Assembly: GCF_902460845.1 (NCBI RefSeq)
Contig: NZ_CABPVS010000002.1
Location: 255,176-288,368, forward strand
Length of the DNA stretch: 33,193 nucleotides
Reading direction: 5' to 3'
Source of the DNA: Campylobacter concisus
GTDB taxonomy: Bacteria; Campylobacterota; Campylobacteria; Campylobacterales; Campylobacteraceae
In this document: positions 8,772-16,934 of the stretch, in pieces
Position numbering within the stretch: position 1 is the first letter of the stretch
How the letters are laid out: every line of letters begins with the position of its first letter
Notes under the pieces: model-generated
The model's database searches: none
What the model was told of the DNA's origin: nothing
Seen by the model: the letters and a program-made list of their open reading frames with translations, nothing else
Position numbers and translations under genes: made by a program

Positions 8772-9137
8772 GTGTTTGAACTAAAATTTAAAGCAAAAGC
8801 CATAAGTGCCACCAAAAATAGCAAAGACAACTACTATATGATCGGTTTTGCAGACGACAAATATGACTACAAAAACTACATAATCTTTCAAAGACCGATC
8901 AAACTAAAAAAGGGCGACGACGAAAACGCCGAGATAAACGGCATATACGCAGAGTGCAACGGCGACGTTTGCTATAACGCTTGCAAAAAGGTGAAGATCA
9001 CTGATAAAACTATCATTTTTGAGGTACAAGATAGCGTTATTAGCGTTGATATAGAGGGTGTTAAGCTTAGTGAGCGCTTTATGAAATATAGCAAAGAGAT
9101 ATTTGGCCAACTGCTAAAATGTAGCATATTGGAGTAA
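8772..9137 (+). CDS. Imm10-like immunity-type protein, 121 aa (tentative)
   Basis: The start is GTG, two bases after hemC. The sequence YYMIGFADDKYDYKNYIIFQR (residues 21-41) followed by a beta-rich Asp/Glu-containing half resembles the Imm10 family, immunity proteins of polymorphic toxin systems whose members carry a similar GFADDE...NYLxLQR block. This is recalled resemblance and has not been tested by search. No signal peptide is present, as expected of a cytosolic antitoxin-like protein. In C. jejuni hemC is followed directly by the UbiD-type gene, so this is an insertion relative to that order. No toxin gene is present beside it, and the downstream 330 bases contain no intact gene. It may be an orphan immunity gene or simply an unrelated small protein. 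Confidence 0.7.
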   Translation: MFELKFKAKAISATKNSKDNYYMIGFADDKYDYKNYIIFQRPIKLKKGDDENAEINGIYAECNGDVCYNACKKVKITDKTIIFEVQDSVISVDIEGVKLSERFMKYSKEIFGQLLKCSILE

Positions 9138-9151
9138 TTTAAAAAATTACT
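9133..9151 (+). terminator. Weak hairpin at the end of the haem operon
   Basis: AGTAATT (9133-9139) pairs with AATTACT (9145-9151) over a five-base loop, overlapping the last codons of the Imm10-like gene. A GCC then T5 follows, so it is a poor but possible terminator. Confidence 0.35.
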
Positions 9152-9319
9152 GCCGTTTTTAGAACCACGATACCATCTAGTGCTTAACCTAACAAAAAAT
9201 TTGCAATGAATTACTTTGAAAAAACATAAGTATGCCGGCCATGTGTGGCTGTGCGTTGAACGCTAGTTTACAGACATTCGACAATGGAGTATAAATTTAG
9301 ATCTTGCGTCTATTTAAAC
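9152..9319. other. Gene-free stretch of atypical composition
   Basis: All six frames are broken by stops here. The sequence loses the AAATTT style of its neighbours and contains GC-rich words (TGCCGGCCATGTGTGGC, GCGTTGAACGC) and codons rare in this genome such as CGG and CGA. Short peptide-like stretches can be read on both strands without an intact start or end. This is compatible with the remains of a foreign gene, possibly a partner of the preceding Imm10-like gene, or with a non-coding RNA. Neither is proven. Confidence 0.4.
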
Positions 9320-9423
9320 GGCGAAGCAATATCGCAAAGGTGGCTCCGAGATAACGATCAAATATTCTGATAGCTATCGGTGTGTGCGGTAGATAATAGC
9401 CATCCGCTTTGCTTCGCCTTTTT
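9320..9423 (+). ncRNA. Candidate structured RNA or decayed element ending in a T-tract
   Basis: GGCGAAGCA (9320-9328) is perfectly complementary to TGCTTCGCC (9410-9418), which is followed by five T. Inside it, GGTGGCT pairs with AGCCATC (one G-U), and a nested hairpin CCGA(G)ATA ... TATCGG encloses ATCA/TGAT. The nested, collinear pairs are what a folded RNA of about 100 nt with a built-in terminator would show. I do not recognise it as 6S, SRP, RNase P or tmRNA. No clear promoter is seen directly before it. It could also be a chance fold in a decayed gene. Confidence 0.35.
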
Positions 9424-9437
9424 CAGCTATTTTTGGC

Positions 9438-9443
9438 TAAAAT
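9438..9443 (+). promoter_or_regulatory. -10 box of the UbiD-family gene
   Basis: GGCTAAAAT after a T-rich tract, 26 bases before the ATG at 9469. It resembles the GGCTATAAT boxes elsewhere in the window. It means the decarboxylase has its own promoter and is not dependent on the hemC operon. Confidence 0.55.
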
Positions 9444-9468
9444 CGCCCAAAAATCAAAAAGGCAAAAT

Positions 9469-11277
9469 ATGGACTACATCAAGCTTTTAAAAGAAAATAA
9501 TCTACTTCGTGTTATCGATGAGCCAACAGACATTGATCTTGAGATCGCACACGCTAGCTATATCGAGGTTAAGCGTGAGGGCTCGCAAGCGCTACTTTTT
9601 AAAAACCCAGTTTGCAAAAAAACTGGGCGTAAATTTGCACCAGTGCTTACAAATATCTATGGCTCAAAACACGCGCTTGAGCTTATCTTTGGGCTAAATC
9701 CTGATGAGATCGCAGCCGAGATAGAAAAGCTTTTAAAGCCCAGAAAACCTCGTAATTTCAAAGAAAAGCTTGATTTTTTAGCCTATCTTTTTAGTATGAG
9801 AAAAATTTTTACCAAAAGGCTAAAAGGCGAGGGCGAGTGCCAGCAGGTCAAATTTATAGGCGAAGATGCTGATTTGCTATCGCTTCCAGCACTAAAGACA
9901 TGGCCACATGATGGTGGCGCTTTTATTACGATGGGGCAGGTTTATACGCAAAGCTTGGATGGTGCTTTGCAAAATTTAGGCATGTACCGCCTACAAATTT
10001 ATGACAAAAACCGCCTTGGCATGCACTGGCAGATCCACAAAGACGGCGCAAATTTCTTTCACGAGTACAAGCGTGCAGGCAAAAAAATGCCAGTCTCTGT
10101 AGCCATTGGCGGTGATCCACTCTACATCTGGTGTGGGCAAGCGCCGCTTCCAAAGGGAGTTTTTGAACTTTTACTTTATGGTTTTATCCGCAAAGAGCCA
10201 GCCAAACTTGTAAAATCCTTAACAAATGAAATTTATATCCCGCACGATGCAGACTACGTAATAGAGGGCTTTGTGGATACGGCTAAGTGTGAGCTTGAAG
10301 GCCCATTTGGCGATCATACTGGCTTTTATACGCCTATCGAGCCTTTTCCGGTGATGGATGTAACGGCGATAACTAGCAAGCATGAGCCAGTATTTCACGC
10401 AACTGTGGTTGGAAAGCCGCCACTTGAGGATAAATATATGGGCTGGGCGACTGAGCGAGTTTTTTTGCCACTTTTGCGAACGACCGTGCCTGAACTACTG
10501 GACTACAATATGCCTGAAAATGGCGTTTTTCACAACCTAATCTTAGCTAAGATAAATACGCTCTATCCAGCTCATGCAAAGCAGGCCATGCACGCATTTT
10601 GGGGCGTTGGGCAGATGAGCTTTGTAAAACATGCCATTTTTGTTGGAGCCGATGCGCCTGAGCTTAAAGATTATGATGAATTTACTAGCTTTGTTCTAAA
10701 TCGTTTTGGTAGTCAGAGTGTGCTAATAAGCCAAGGAGTGTGTGATCAGCTTGATCATGCTAGTCCAAATTCGTGTTTTGGTGGCAAACTCGGCGTAGAT
10801 GCGACGCAGGATTTTTGTAAATTTAGCCCTAAGGTTTTAAGTGATAGTGAGCTTTTGGCTAAATTTCAAAGCGTTACGCCAAATGTAAAAGAGCTTAAGC
10901 AGTTTAAAACGGATACCAAAACGCCTATTTGTGTGGTGAAATTTGAAAAAGATTGTGTGGTAAAAGAGCTTTTTGACAAGCTTTTGACATTTAGAGATTT
11001 TTTCAAACTCCTTATCGTTGTGGATATGCAAAATTACCTTGAAAACCCATATATGCTACTTTGGCGCGTGACAAATAACATCGATGCTTTGCGTGATATT
11101 TTCATAGATGGTGAGAATTTCTGCGTGGATGCAACGAGCAAGGACGAGCTAGAGGGATATACGAGAGGCTGGCCGTTACAAACGGATTGTGACCGCGAAG
11201 TAGTTGCTGATCTAGTTAAGCGCGGTATAGTAAAAGATGAGCCAGAGTTATTTAAAAAATTTGAAATATTTGGTTAG
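9469..11277 (+). CDS. ubiD: UbiD-family decarboxylase for menaquinone synthesis
   Basis: A 602-aa prenyl-FMN-dependent decarboxylase. Characteristic UbiD blocks are IYGSKHALELIFGL near residue 64, the GGDPLYIW region, ELEGPFGDHTGFYTP (substrate/cofactor-site acidic loop) and HAVFWGVGQMSF-like near residue 380. The 600-residue length, longer than E. coli UbiD (about 500), fits the group assigned to the futalosine route of menaquinone synthesis (MqnL/MqnP type), which Campylobacter uses in place of ubiquinone. The symbol is the traditional one; the function is inferred from the family and the organism. An upstream in-frame ATG at 9409 is rejected because it precedes the promoter; AAAAAGGC serves ATG 9469. 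The stop is at 11277, and the hairpin at 11387 lies downstream. Confidence 0.88.
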   Translation: MDYIKLLKENNLLRVIDEPTDIDLEIAHASYIEVKREGSQALLFKNPVCKKTGRKFAPVLTNIYGSKHALELIFGLNPDEIAAEIEKLLKPRKPRNFKEKLDFLAYLFSMRKIFTKRLKGEGECQQVKFIGEDADLLSLPALKTWPHDGGAFITMGQVYTQSLDGALQNLGMYRLQIYDKNRLGMHWQIHKDGANFFHEYKRAGKKMPVSVAIGGDPLYIWCGQAPLPKGVFELLLYGFIRKEPAKLVKSLTNEIYIPHDADYVIEGFVDTAKCELEGPFGDHTGFYTPIEPFPVMDVTAITSKHEPVFHATVVGKPPLEDKYMGWATERVFLPLLRTTVPELLDYNMPENGVFHNLILAKINTLYPAHAKQAMHAFWGVGQMSFVKHAIFVGADAPELKDYDEFTSFVLNRFGSQSVLISQGVCDQLDHASPNSCFGGKLGVDATQDFCKFSPKVLSDSELLAKFQSVTPNVKELKQFKTDTKTPICVVKFEKDCVVKELFDKLLTFRDFFKLLIVVDMQNYLENPYMLLWRVTNNIDALRDIFIDGENFCVDATSKDELEGYTRGWPLQTDCDREVVADLVKRGIVKDEPELFKKFEIFG

Positions 11278-11386
11278 CTTTGAGATGCTCAAGTAAATTT
11301 ATAAATTTTGCTTTTTGCTGTGGATTTAAAATTTTTAATAATATTTGCTTAATCAAATGCTAGTGTTTGTTTGTTAATTTAAAAAT

Positions 11387-11411
11387 AGCTTTTAGACTAG
11401 GTCTAAAAGCT
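11387..11411 (-). terminator. Strong bidirectional-type terminator between ubiD and ppk
   Basis: AGCTTTTAGAC (11387-11397) and GTCTAAAAGCT (11401-11411) form a perfect 11-bp stem with a three-base loop. On the minus strand it lies just after the ppk stop and is followed by ATTTTTAAATT, so it suits ppk best. It could also stop transcripts from the convergent decarboxylase gene. Confidence 0.75.
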
Positions 11412-11421
11412 TAATTTGTTT

Positions 11422-13515
11422 TTAGCTCTCTTTTAAGAGTTTGCTTGCGAGCATATCGGCTTTTGCTTTGTCGGTATCTTTTTTTACGGATTTATAAATT
11501 TTAGATATATAATTTTCCAAAACTTCGTGGCAAGATATTACTTTTTCGTTTTCGCTTCTTGCTACTTTTACGTATTCACCGCTATTTTGTAGCTCAAATG
11601 CTAGGTCATTATCGCTTAATTGAAGCTCTAAAATTTCAAGTAGTCTCTCTTGAAGTCTTGGTTCAAAAATAGGAGTCATAAGCTCCAAGCGACGCTCTAA
11701 ATTTCGTGGCATCCAGTCAGCACTTGAGATATAAATTTTTGGCTGAGCATGTTTAAAGTATAAAATTCTAGCGTGCTCTAAGTATTTGCCAATGATCGAG
11801 CGAACTTTGATGTTTTCGCTTTTGCCTTTTATGCCAGGCCTTAGTCCGCATACACCACGAACTATAAGATCGATCTTTACACCTGCGTTTGATGCGCGGC
11901 TAAGCTCATTTATCACATCTTCGTCAATTAGTGCGTTCATTTTGGCAATGATCCTGCCCTCGCTGCCTTTGCTTGCTTCCACTCTTATCTTTTCGATGAT
12001 ACGCTCTTTTATCTGAAAAGGCGACATGCTAAGAGCGTTTAGACGGCGATTTTTATTATATCCTGAGAGGATGTGAAAAAACGAAGTCGTATCTTGGCTA
12101 AATTCTTCTTTGCTCGTAAATAGACTAACGTCAGTATAAATTTTAGCCGAACTGCCGTTGTAGTTGCCTGTACCAAAGTGCATATAAAATTTAAGCTTAT
12201 CGCCGATTTGGCGGATGACCTGGCTAACTTTTGCATGCACCTTAAAGCCTGTAATGCCATATATCACGTGCGCGCCTGCGTCTTCAAGCGCCTTTGCCCA
12301 GTGCAGGTTATTTTCTTCATCAAACCTTGCTTTTAGCTCAACCATCACAGTTACTTGTTTGCCATCACTTGCGGCGTCTATTAGGCTTTGAATTATTGGT
12401 GAGCTTTTATCAACTCTATAAAGTGTCATTCGAATAGATATGACTTTTGGATCTTTGCTGGCTTCTTTTATAAAGCTTACAACTGGATCAAAACTCTCAA
12501 ACGGATGCACTAGCAGCACATCTTCTTTATCTATGGCGTCAAATACCGAGATACCATTGCCAAATGGTGGTAGCGTTTTTGGAACGTAAGGCGCATTTGC
12601 CAAGTGGGTAAAATTTTTACTTCCAGCTATCTCCCAAAGCGAGCTAAGAGTGAGCGGAATGCTTGAAAAATAGACATCTTTATGAAAAATTTTCATATGA
12701 AAATTTAAGAAGTCCAAGATATCAGCGTCTACGTTTTTATCGATTTGCATACGAACAAAAGCCCCTTTTCTACGAAGCTTTAGCCCTTGCTCAAGTATCA
12801 TCATAAAATCATCCGCTTCTTCTTCTTCAATGACGATATCAGCGTTTCTTGTCACTCTAAAAGCAGCTGAGCTAAGTAGCTTATACCCTGGAAAAATTTC
12901 TTCTGCGTGGCGATGTACGATCGTTTCAATCGGCACAAAAACATTGCTACTTGGCTGTGTAAAACGTGGCAAGACTCTTGAAATTCTTATCATGCCGTAT
13001 TTTAAAATTTCTGGATGTTCGATATCAGCAAGCTTAACGGCAAGAGAGAAGCTAAGGTTGTTTAGGTGCGGAAATGGATGAGTCGCATCTACAGCGATAG
13101 GCACGATGACTGGCAAGATATTTGAGAAAAAGTATTCGTCACACTTTTGCTTCAAGCTATCATCAAGCTCGTCATAACTTTTTATAAAAAGCCCCTCTTT
13201 ACTAAGAGCATTTACTGTTTTTTTATAGTGATCTTCTACTAAATTTTGCTCATTTTGTAGATATTTTCTAATCTCTCTTAGCTGATCAAGTGGGCTCATG
13301 CCATCGCCACTGCTTGTAGTAGCTCCAGCTGCGAAAAGCTGCTTTAAGCCAGCAACTCTGATCATATAAAACTCGTCTAAATTTGTCATATAGATCGCTA
13401 AAAATTTTAGCTTTTCAAGTAAAGGAATTTCCTTTTCACATTGAGCGAGTACCCTTGAATTAAAGCGTAGCCAGCTTAATTCTCGGTTTATAAAAAGAGT
13501 TTCATTTTTGCTCAT
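11422..13515 (-). CDS. ppk1: Polyphosphate kinase 1
   Basis: Makes long-chain polyphosphate from ATP at the membrane or cytosol, a trait tied to stress survival in Campylobacter. The 697-aa protein shows the four PPK1 domains: helical N-domain ([15 protein letters not shown]), head domain, and two phospholipase-D-like C-domains. The autophosphorylated His is in FKVHAKV at about residue 427, the second C-domain has LEHARILYF near residue 581, and [16 protein letters not shown] and [15 protein letters not shown] are signature blocks. ATGs at 13518 and 13515 are adjacent; AAGGAGA is better spaced for 13515. It is a single gene with its own promoter (13543-13548) and terminator. Confidence 0.97.
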   Translation of the reverse strand: MSKNETLFINRELSWLRFNSRVLAQCEKEIPLLEKLKFLAIYMTNLDEFYMIRVAGLKQLFAAGATTSSGDGMSPLDQLREIRKYLQNEQNLVEDHYKKTVNALSKEGLFIKSYDELDDSLKQKCDEYFFSNILPVIVPIAVDATHPFPHLNNLSFSLAVKLADIEHPEILKYGMIRISRVLPRFTQPSSNVFVPIETIVHRHAEEIFPGYKLLSSAAFRVTRNADIVIEEEEADDFMMILEQGLKLRRKGAFVRMQIDKNVDADILDFLNFHMKIFHKDVYFSSIPLTLSSLWEIAGSKNFTHLANAPYVPKTLPPFGNGISVFDAIDKEDVLLVHPFESFDPVVSFIKEASKDPKVISIRMTLYRVDKSSPIIQSLIDAASDGKQVTVMVELKARFDEENNLHWAKALEDAGAHVIYGITGFKVHAKVSQVIRQIGDKLKFYMHFGTGNYNGSSAKIYTDVSLFTSKEEFSQDTTSFFHILSGYNKNRRLNALSMSPFQIKERIIEKIRVEASKGSEGRIIAKMNALIDEDVINELSRASNAGVKIDLIVRGVCGLRPGIKGKSENIKVRSIIGKYLEHARILYFKHAQPKIYISSADWMPRNLERRLELMTPIFEPRLQERLLEILELQLSDNDLAFELQNSGEYVKVARSENEKVISCHEVLENYISKIYKSVKKDTDKAKADMLASKLLKES

Positions 13516-13542
13516 CATCTTCTCCTTGTGCGTTTTTGAGTT

Positions 13543-13548
13543 ATTATA
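13543..13548 (-). promoter_or_regulatory. -10 box of ppk1
   Basis: A perfect TATAAT on the minus strand, 28 bases before the ppk start. It is back to back with the promoter of the small membrane protein at 13594-13599. Confidence 0.6.
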
Positions 13549-13593
13549 TGATATGTGCGGTTATAAAGTTCTTACTTTATTTAAAATTTTGGT

Positions 13594-13599
13594 TACAAT
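13594..13599 (+). promoter_or_regulatory. -10 box of the 26-codon microprotein gene
   Basis: TACAAT after TTTTGGT, 30 bases before the ATG at 13629. Together with the AAAGG ribosome site at 13618-13622 it makes the short reading frame downstream look like a deliberate gene. Confidence 0.5.
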
Positions 13600-13628
13600 A
13601 AGCCAAAACTTAAATTTAAAGGCTTATT

Positions 13629-13709
13629 ATGTCTGATTATGTGATATTAGTTGGTATCTTTTTAGTGGCAGTCGTTGTTTTTGCGCTTATTAAAAAGATA
13701 TCGTTTTAG
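13629..13709 (+). CDS. Single-span membrane microprotein, 26 aa
   Basis: ATG at 13629 opens 26 codons to TAG at 13707-13709. AAAGG lies six bases upstream and a TACAAT box lies 30 bases upstream, so all expression signals are present. The peptide begins MSDYVILVG, has an uninterrupted hydrophobic run of about 17 residues (ILVGIFLVAVVVFALI) and ends KKISF, so it should sit in the inner membrane with its basic tail in the cytosol. Its stop codon overlaps the stop of the convergent Nudix gene. I do not know a family. Small single-span proteins often act as regulators or subunits of larger membrane complexes, but no partner can be named here. Confidence 0.6.
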   Translation: MSDYVILVGIFLVAVVVFALIKKISF

Positions 13710-14290
13710 CTTTTAAATTTCTCCCACCACAAATAAGCAAAGATGAGCCCAAAGCCCTTGACTTTGCTCTCGTCAAAGGTAAATTTCATCATATCTTCTC
13801 GTTTTATGAAAACAAGCTCGATATCTTCGCCGTCGACGCCACCGCCAGAATTTACCTTCATGCTCTCATCGATCTTTGCGTAAAACATAGTTTGCATGTT
13901 GCCTCCAAAGCCAAAAGCACCGTATGTCATCGTGATACGCTCTATCTCTTTTAGCTCATAGCCCACTTCTTCGATCGCCTCTTCTCTGGCTGTTTGCTCT
14001 TCGCTAAGTCCTTTATCCATAAGCCCTGCGCAAAGCTCGTAAGTAAAGCCTTGCTCATTTGTTTTGATGCCTTCTTTCTCTTGTGAGTACCAAACGGCAG
14101 GGCGAAACTGCTTTACAAACAAAAAGGCATCTTTTTGCTCGTGATATAAAAAAATACTAACGCTATTCATCACTTTTACGCAATCCCAGTCTCTTTGGAC
14201 ACCATTTTGCATAAATTTCATCTTAAATGGCTTTAAATATTTTGACTCGCCAAGAGGCAGAATTTCTAAATTAGTTATAGTAGTATCCAT
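13706..14290 (-). CDS. Nudix hydrolase, NUDT14/UDP-sugar diphosphatase-like
   Basis: A 194-aa Nudix hydrolase likely cleaving a nucleoside-diphosphate sugar (ADP-ribose or UDP-glucose type). The Nudix box is at residues 89-111 (GLMDKGLSEEQ then EEAIEEVGY). The first Glu of the standard box is Leu95 and the Arg is Glu, a pattern that also occurs in human NUDT14 (UDP-glucose pyrophosphatase). The shared YELCAGL before the box and QTMFYA after it strengthen that link. The metal-binding EEAIEE core is intact. The start lies 16 bases inside the end of mgtE, so it is co-translated. The substrate is inferred from resemblance only. Confidence 0.87.
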   Translation of the reverse strand: MDTTITNLEILPLGESKYLKPFKMKFMQNGVQRDWDCVKVMNSVSIFLYHEQKDAFLFVKQFRPAVWYSQEKEGIKTNEQGFTYELCAGLMDKGLSEEQTAREEAIEEVGYELKEIERITMTYGAFGFGGNMQTMFYAKIDESMKVNSGGGVDGEDIELVFIKREDMMKFTFDESKVKGFGLIFAYLWWEKFKS

Positions 14291-15642
14291 TTTGCAAGTC
14301 CTAAAAAGCTAAAAAATCCTATCGCATCAGTAAAAGTAGTAAGAATGACGGCTGAGCCGACTGCAGGATCTATGTTAAAGCGCCTTAGCGTTAAAGGTAT
14401 GATCGTGCCAAAAAAGCCAGCAAAGAATAAATTCGTAACCATGCTAAGCCCAATAACAACGCCAAGCATACCTTTGTCAAACCAAACAGAGGCGATTATG
14501 CCCATTGCCACACCAAAGATTAGTCCATTTATGAGTGAAATACTAACCTCACGTTTTAGAACGTTTTTGGCATCTTTAAACTCGATCTCACCAAGTGCTA
14601 GACGGCGAACCGTAACGGCAAGTGCTTGTGTGCCGGTATTTCCGCCCATTGATGCAACTATTGGCATTAAAACAGCAAGAGCGACGTAGGCTGCTATTGT
14701 CTCGTCAAAAAGTCCGATTATAGACGAGCTAAAAAGAGCTGTTAGTAAATTTACGCCAAGCCAAACCGCACGACCACGACCAGCTTTAAAAAGCGTATCG
14801 TCCTCTTCTGATTCGTCATCAACGCCGGCTAGGTTATAAATTTGCTCAGTTGCACTCTCTTGAATGTAGTCGTGAATATCATCAGATGTTATACGACCTA
14901 GTAGTATGCCAGTGCTACTTGTAACTGCGATAACATTTAAATCGTACTCTTGAAACATATCGGCAACATTTTGCATAAGGTCCATATCATTTGCAACGTG
15001 TGGCTTGTAGTGATCGATCTGCGCTGACTCGATATTTTGCTTTAGTGTTTTTGTAAAATCAAAAAGTATAAGATCTTCAAGTGGGATAGCGTATTGTAAA
15101 ACGCCATTTTTATCGATAATAAAAAGCTGTGAGATATTTTCTAGCTTGCCTTCTTGCTTTTCTCGTCTAAGTCTTGCTACTGCATTGCCAAGCTTTTCTT
15201 CAAGGTGAGCCGAAAAAAGCTCTGTTTGCATGTGCGCACCAGCTCTGTCTTCTTCGTAGCTTCTAAGTCTTAAAATTTCATTTTGGTTTTCTCTATCAAG
15301 CTCGTTAAAGAGCTCTCTAGCTTTATCCTCGTCGATATCCTCGATGTATTGAAGCAAATCAGTCGCATCATCGCTCTCCAGCTCTTCAAGTGCTTCTACG
15401 ATCTTTTCAGCTGGAAGCTGTTCGATCACATCTTTTAGCATGTGATCAGGTAGCTCGATAGCAACATCACCTAAAATTTCAGGATCTAGCTTTTCAAGAT
15501 AGTGAGCAAAAAGCTCCTCGTCGTGCTTTTTAAGTGTTTTTAGGTGTTGGGCTAGCTCATAAGGTGAGAGTTCGTTATCTTCTAAATTTTCATCTAAATG
15601 CTGATCTATCAGCTCTTTTGCTTCTTCTAGTTCTTGGCTCAA
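14275..15642 (-). CDS. mgtE: Magnesium transporter/channel MgtE
   Basis: A 455-aa Mg2+ channel. An acidic helical N-domain with MgtE repeats (HMLKDVIEQLPAEKIVEALEELESDDATDLLQYI) is followed by a tandem CBS pair (about residues 130-255) that senses Mg2+ and gates the pore. The C-terminal membrane domain from about residue 285 carries the signature PIVASMGGNTGTQALA, and FFGTIIPLTL with AVGSAVILTTFTDAIGFF lining the pore. Length is normal. It lies nine bases after the M23 peptidase and overlaps the Nudix gene, so it is the middle gene of a three-gene operon. Confidence 0.95.
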   Translation of the reverse strand: MSQELEEAKELIDQHLDENLEDNELSPYELAQHLKTLKKHDEELFAHYLEKLDPEILGDVAIELPDHMLKDVIEQLPAEKIVEALEELESDDATDLLQYIEDIDEDKARELFNELDRENQNEILRLRSYEEDRAGAHMQTELFSAHLEEKLGNAVARLRREKQEGKLENISQLFIIDKNGVLQYAIPLEDLILFDFTKTLKQNIESAQIDHYKPHVANDMDLMQNVADMFQEYDLNVIAVTSSTGILLGRITSDDIHDYIQESATEQIYNLAGVDDESEEDDTLFKAGRGRAVWLGVNLLTALFSSSIIGLFDETIAAYVALAVLMPIVASMGGNTGTQALAVTVRRLALGEIEFKDAKNVLKREVSISLINGLIFGVAMGIIASVWFDKGMLGVVIGLSMVTNLFFAGFFGTIIPLTLRRFNIDPAVGSAVILTTFTDAIGFFSFLGLAKWILL

Positions 15643-15651
15643 GTTTTACCT

Positions 15652-16821
15652 TTAAAATTCTATTACATTAGGGAAAAATTCCACTTTGTGGTACTCTTTT
15701 TCGTTGCTTAAAGCATTTTTTATTAGCTCGTCATTTTTGCTAACAACTGCCTTAAATTTAGCTGATTCTTTCTTGTCTTCTAGGCTTTTAACGACCTTTA
15801 TTGCACTTTCTGGATTGATAGGTTTATTGTCCCTATAAAGACCAAAATGAAGGTGTGGCCCTGTGCTCATACCGCTTGTGCCAACGTAGGCTATAAGCGT
15901 ACCTTGCTTGACTTTTAAACCGCCTTTTATGCCTTTAGCAAAGCCATTTAAGTGGGCATAAAGTGTCTCATAGCCACCAGCGTGAGAGATGATGACGGTT
16001 CTGCCATATCCGCTTTTTTGTCCGACAAATTTTACTGTGCCATCGCCTGCGGCTTTGATCGGTGTACCTTTTGGAGCACCGTAGTCGACGCCAAGGTGAG
16101 CCCTGTATCTTTGGAGAATAGGGTGCCATCTTTTTAGGGTAAAAGCTGATGTTATTCTGGCGTTTGCAAGAGGGCGAACTAGTAAAAATTTATCATTTTT
16201 CTTACCATTTTTATCATAAAATTTATCTTCAAATTTATACATGACGTATCGTTTATTTTTGGTCTCTATCATCGCAGCATAAATTTCAGGAGTGCCAAAA
16301 GAGCGGCCCATACGTATTTTTTGATTATAAACGATAGCAATAGTATCGCCTTTATTTATCTTTTTAAAATCAATACCACTTCCTTTAAAAATTTCTTTAA
16401 AGCCAAGGGCTAATGTGCCAGAGCCAGTGTAGTCAAAAATGTCTTCAGAGACTGATTTGTCCACCTTTAAAGCTAAAAATTTATCCTCGCTTTGATAAGA
16501 AATCGGAAGAAATTCAAGTTTAAATTTATCATTATCATCTCTAAAAATATGCATTTGAAGCTCGTCGCTAACAGGGATTAGTACTTGTTTGGTATTGCCA
16601 TTGTCGTCTTTATAAATTTGATACTTTGTGCCAGCAATGATCTCTTCTGTTAGCTCTTGATCTTCGGTTGCTAAGTTGTAGTAAAGTGAAAGTGGGATTT
16701 TGTTTGTCTCTAAGAAATTTAAAAAGTTACTTCCATTTGGCCAGTTGAGCTCTTCGACACTTGGTTTTATAGCGTATAAATTTATAGATAATATTGCAAA
16801 AATTATAAAAATACGAGGCAT
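15652..16821 (-). CDS. M23-family peptidoglycan endopeptidase (Csd3/Pgp3-like)
   Basis: A 389-aa exported zinc metallopeptidase. A signal peptide (IFIIFAILSINLYA, cleaved near residue 17) leads to two N-terminal regulatory domains and a C-terminal LytM domain. Zinc ligands are His242 and Asp246 in HLGVDYGAP and His325 in HLHFG, with His290 in YAHL. Length and domain order fit Csd3 (HdpA) of H. pylori and Pgp3 of C. jejuni, D,D-endopeptidase/carboxypeptidases that trim the wall and are needed for helical cell shape. A separate M23 protein could fit too, so the assignment is moderate. AAAAGGAC and a TAAAAT box precede it; it leads the mgtE-Nudix operon. Confidence 0.88.
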   Translation of the reverse strand: MPRIFIIFAILSINLYAIKPSVEELNWPNGSNFLNFLETNKIPLSLYYNLATEDQELTEEIIAGTKYQIYKDDNGNTKQVLIPVSDELQMHIFRDDNDKFKLEFLPISYQSEDKFLALKVDKSVSEDIFDYTGSGTLALGFKEIFKGSGIDFKKINKGDTIAIVYNQKIRMGRSFGTPEIYAAMIETKNKRYVMYKFEDKFYDKNGKKNDKFLLVRPLANARITSAFTLKRWHPILQRYRAHLGVDYGAPKGTPIKAAGDGTVKFVGQKSGYGRTVIISHAGGYETLYAHLNGFAKGIKGGLKVKQGTLIAYVGTSGMSTGPHLHFGLYRDNKPINPESAIKVVKSLEDKKESAKFKAVVSKNDELIKNALSNEKEYHKVEFFPNVIEF

Positions 16822-16847
16822 TAATGTCCTTTTAAAAAGCTGGTGGG

Positions 16848-16853
16848 ATTTTA
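16848..16853 (-). promoter_or_regulatory. -10 box of the M23-mgtE-Nudix operon
   Basis: TTTTAGTTAAAAT on the minus strand, about 27 bases before the ATG of the peptidase. It is weaker than the other boxes. Confidence 0.4.
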
Positions 16854-16897
16854 ACTAAAACTTGCTTTAATTTTGCAAAAGATAAAGCATTTTAGGC

Positions 16898-16903
16898 TAT
16901 AAT
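16898..16903 (+). promoter_or_regulatory. -10 box of the PgbA-like gene
   Basis: GGCTATAATCG, a perfect -10 with the GGC context, 32 bases before the TTG start at 16935. It is divergent from the peptidase promoter. Confidence 0.65.
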
Positions 16904-16934
16904 CGCTCTAAAAATTTAAACTTAGGAGATATTT

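Noticed and set aside
9320-9420. Minus-strand peptide resembling the start of a family 9 glycosyltransferase (DRYLGATFAILLRRL)
   Set aside because: Only 38 codons between stops with no downstream catalytic domain; too short to call, so left as a possible relic.
9409-9468. Longer start for the UbiD gene at 9409
   Set aside because: It precedes the promoter and the T-tract of the foldable segment; the ribosome site serves ATG 9469.
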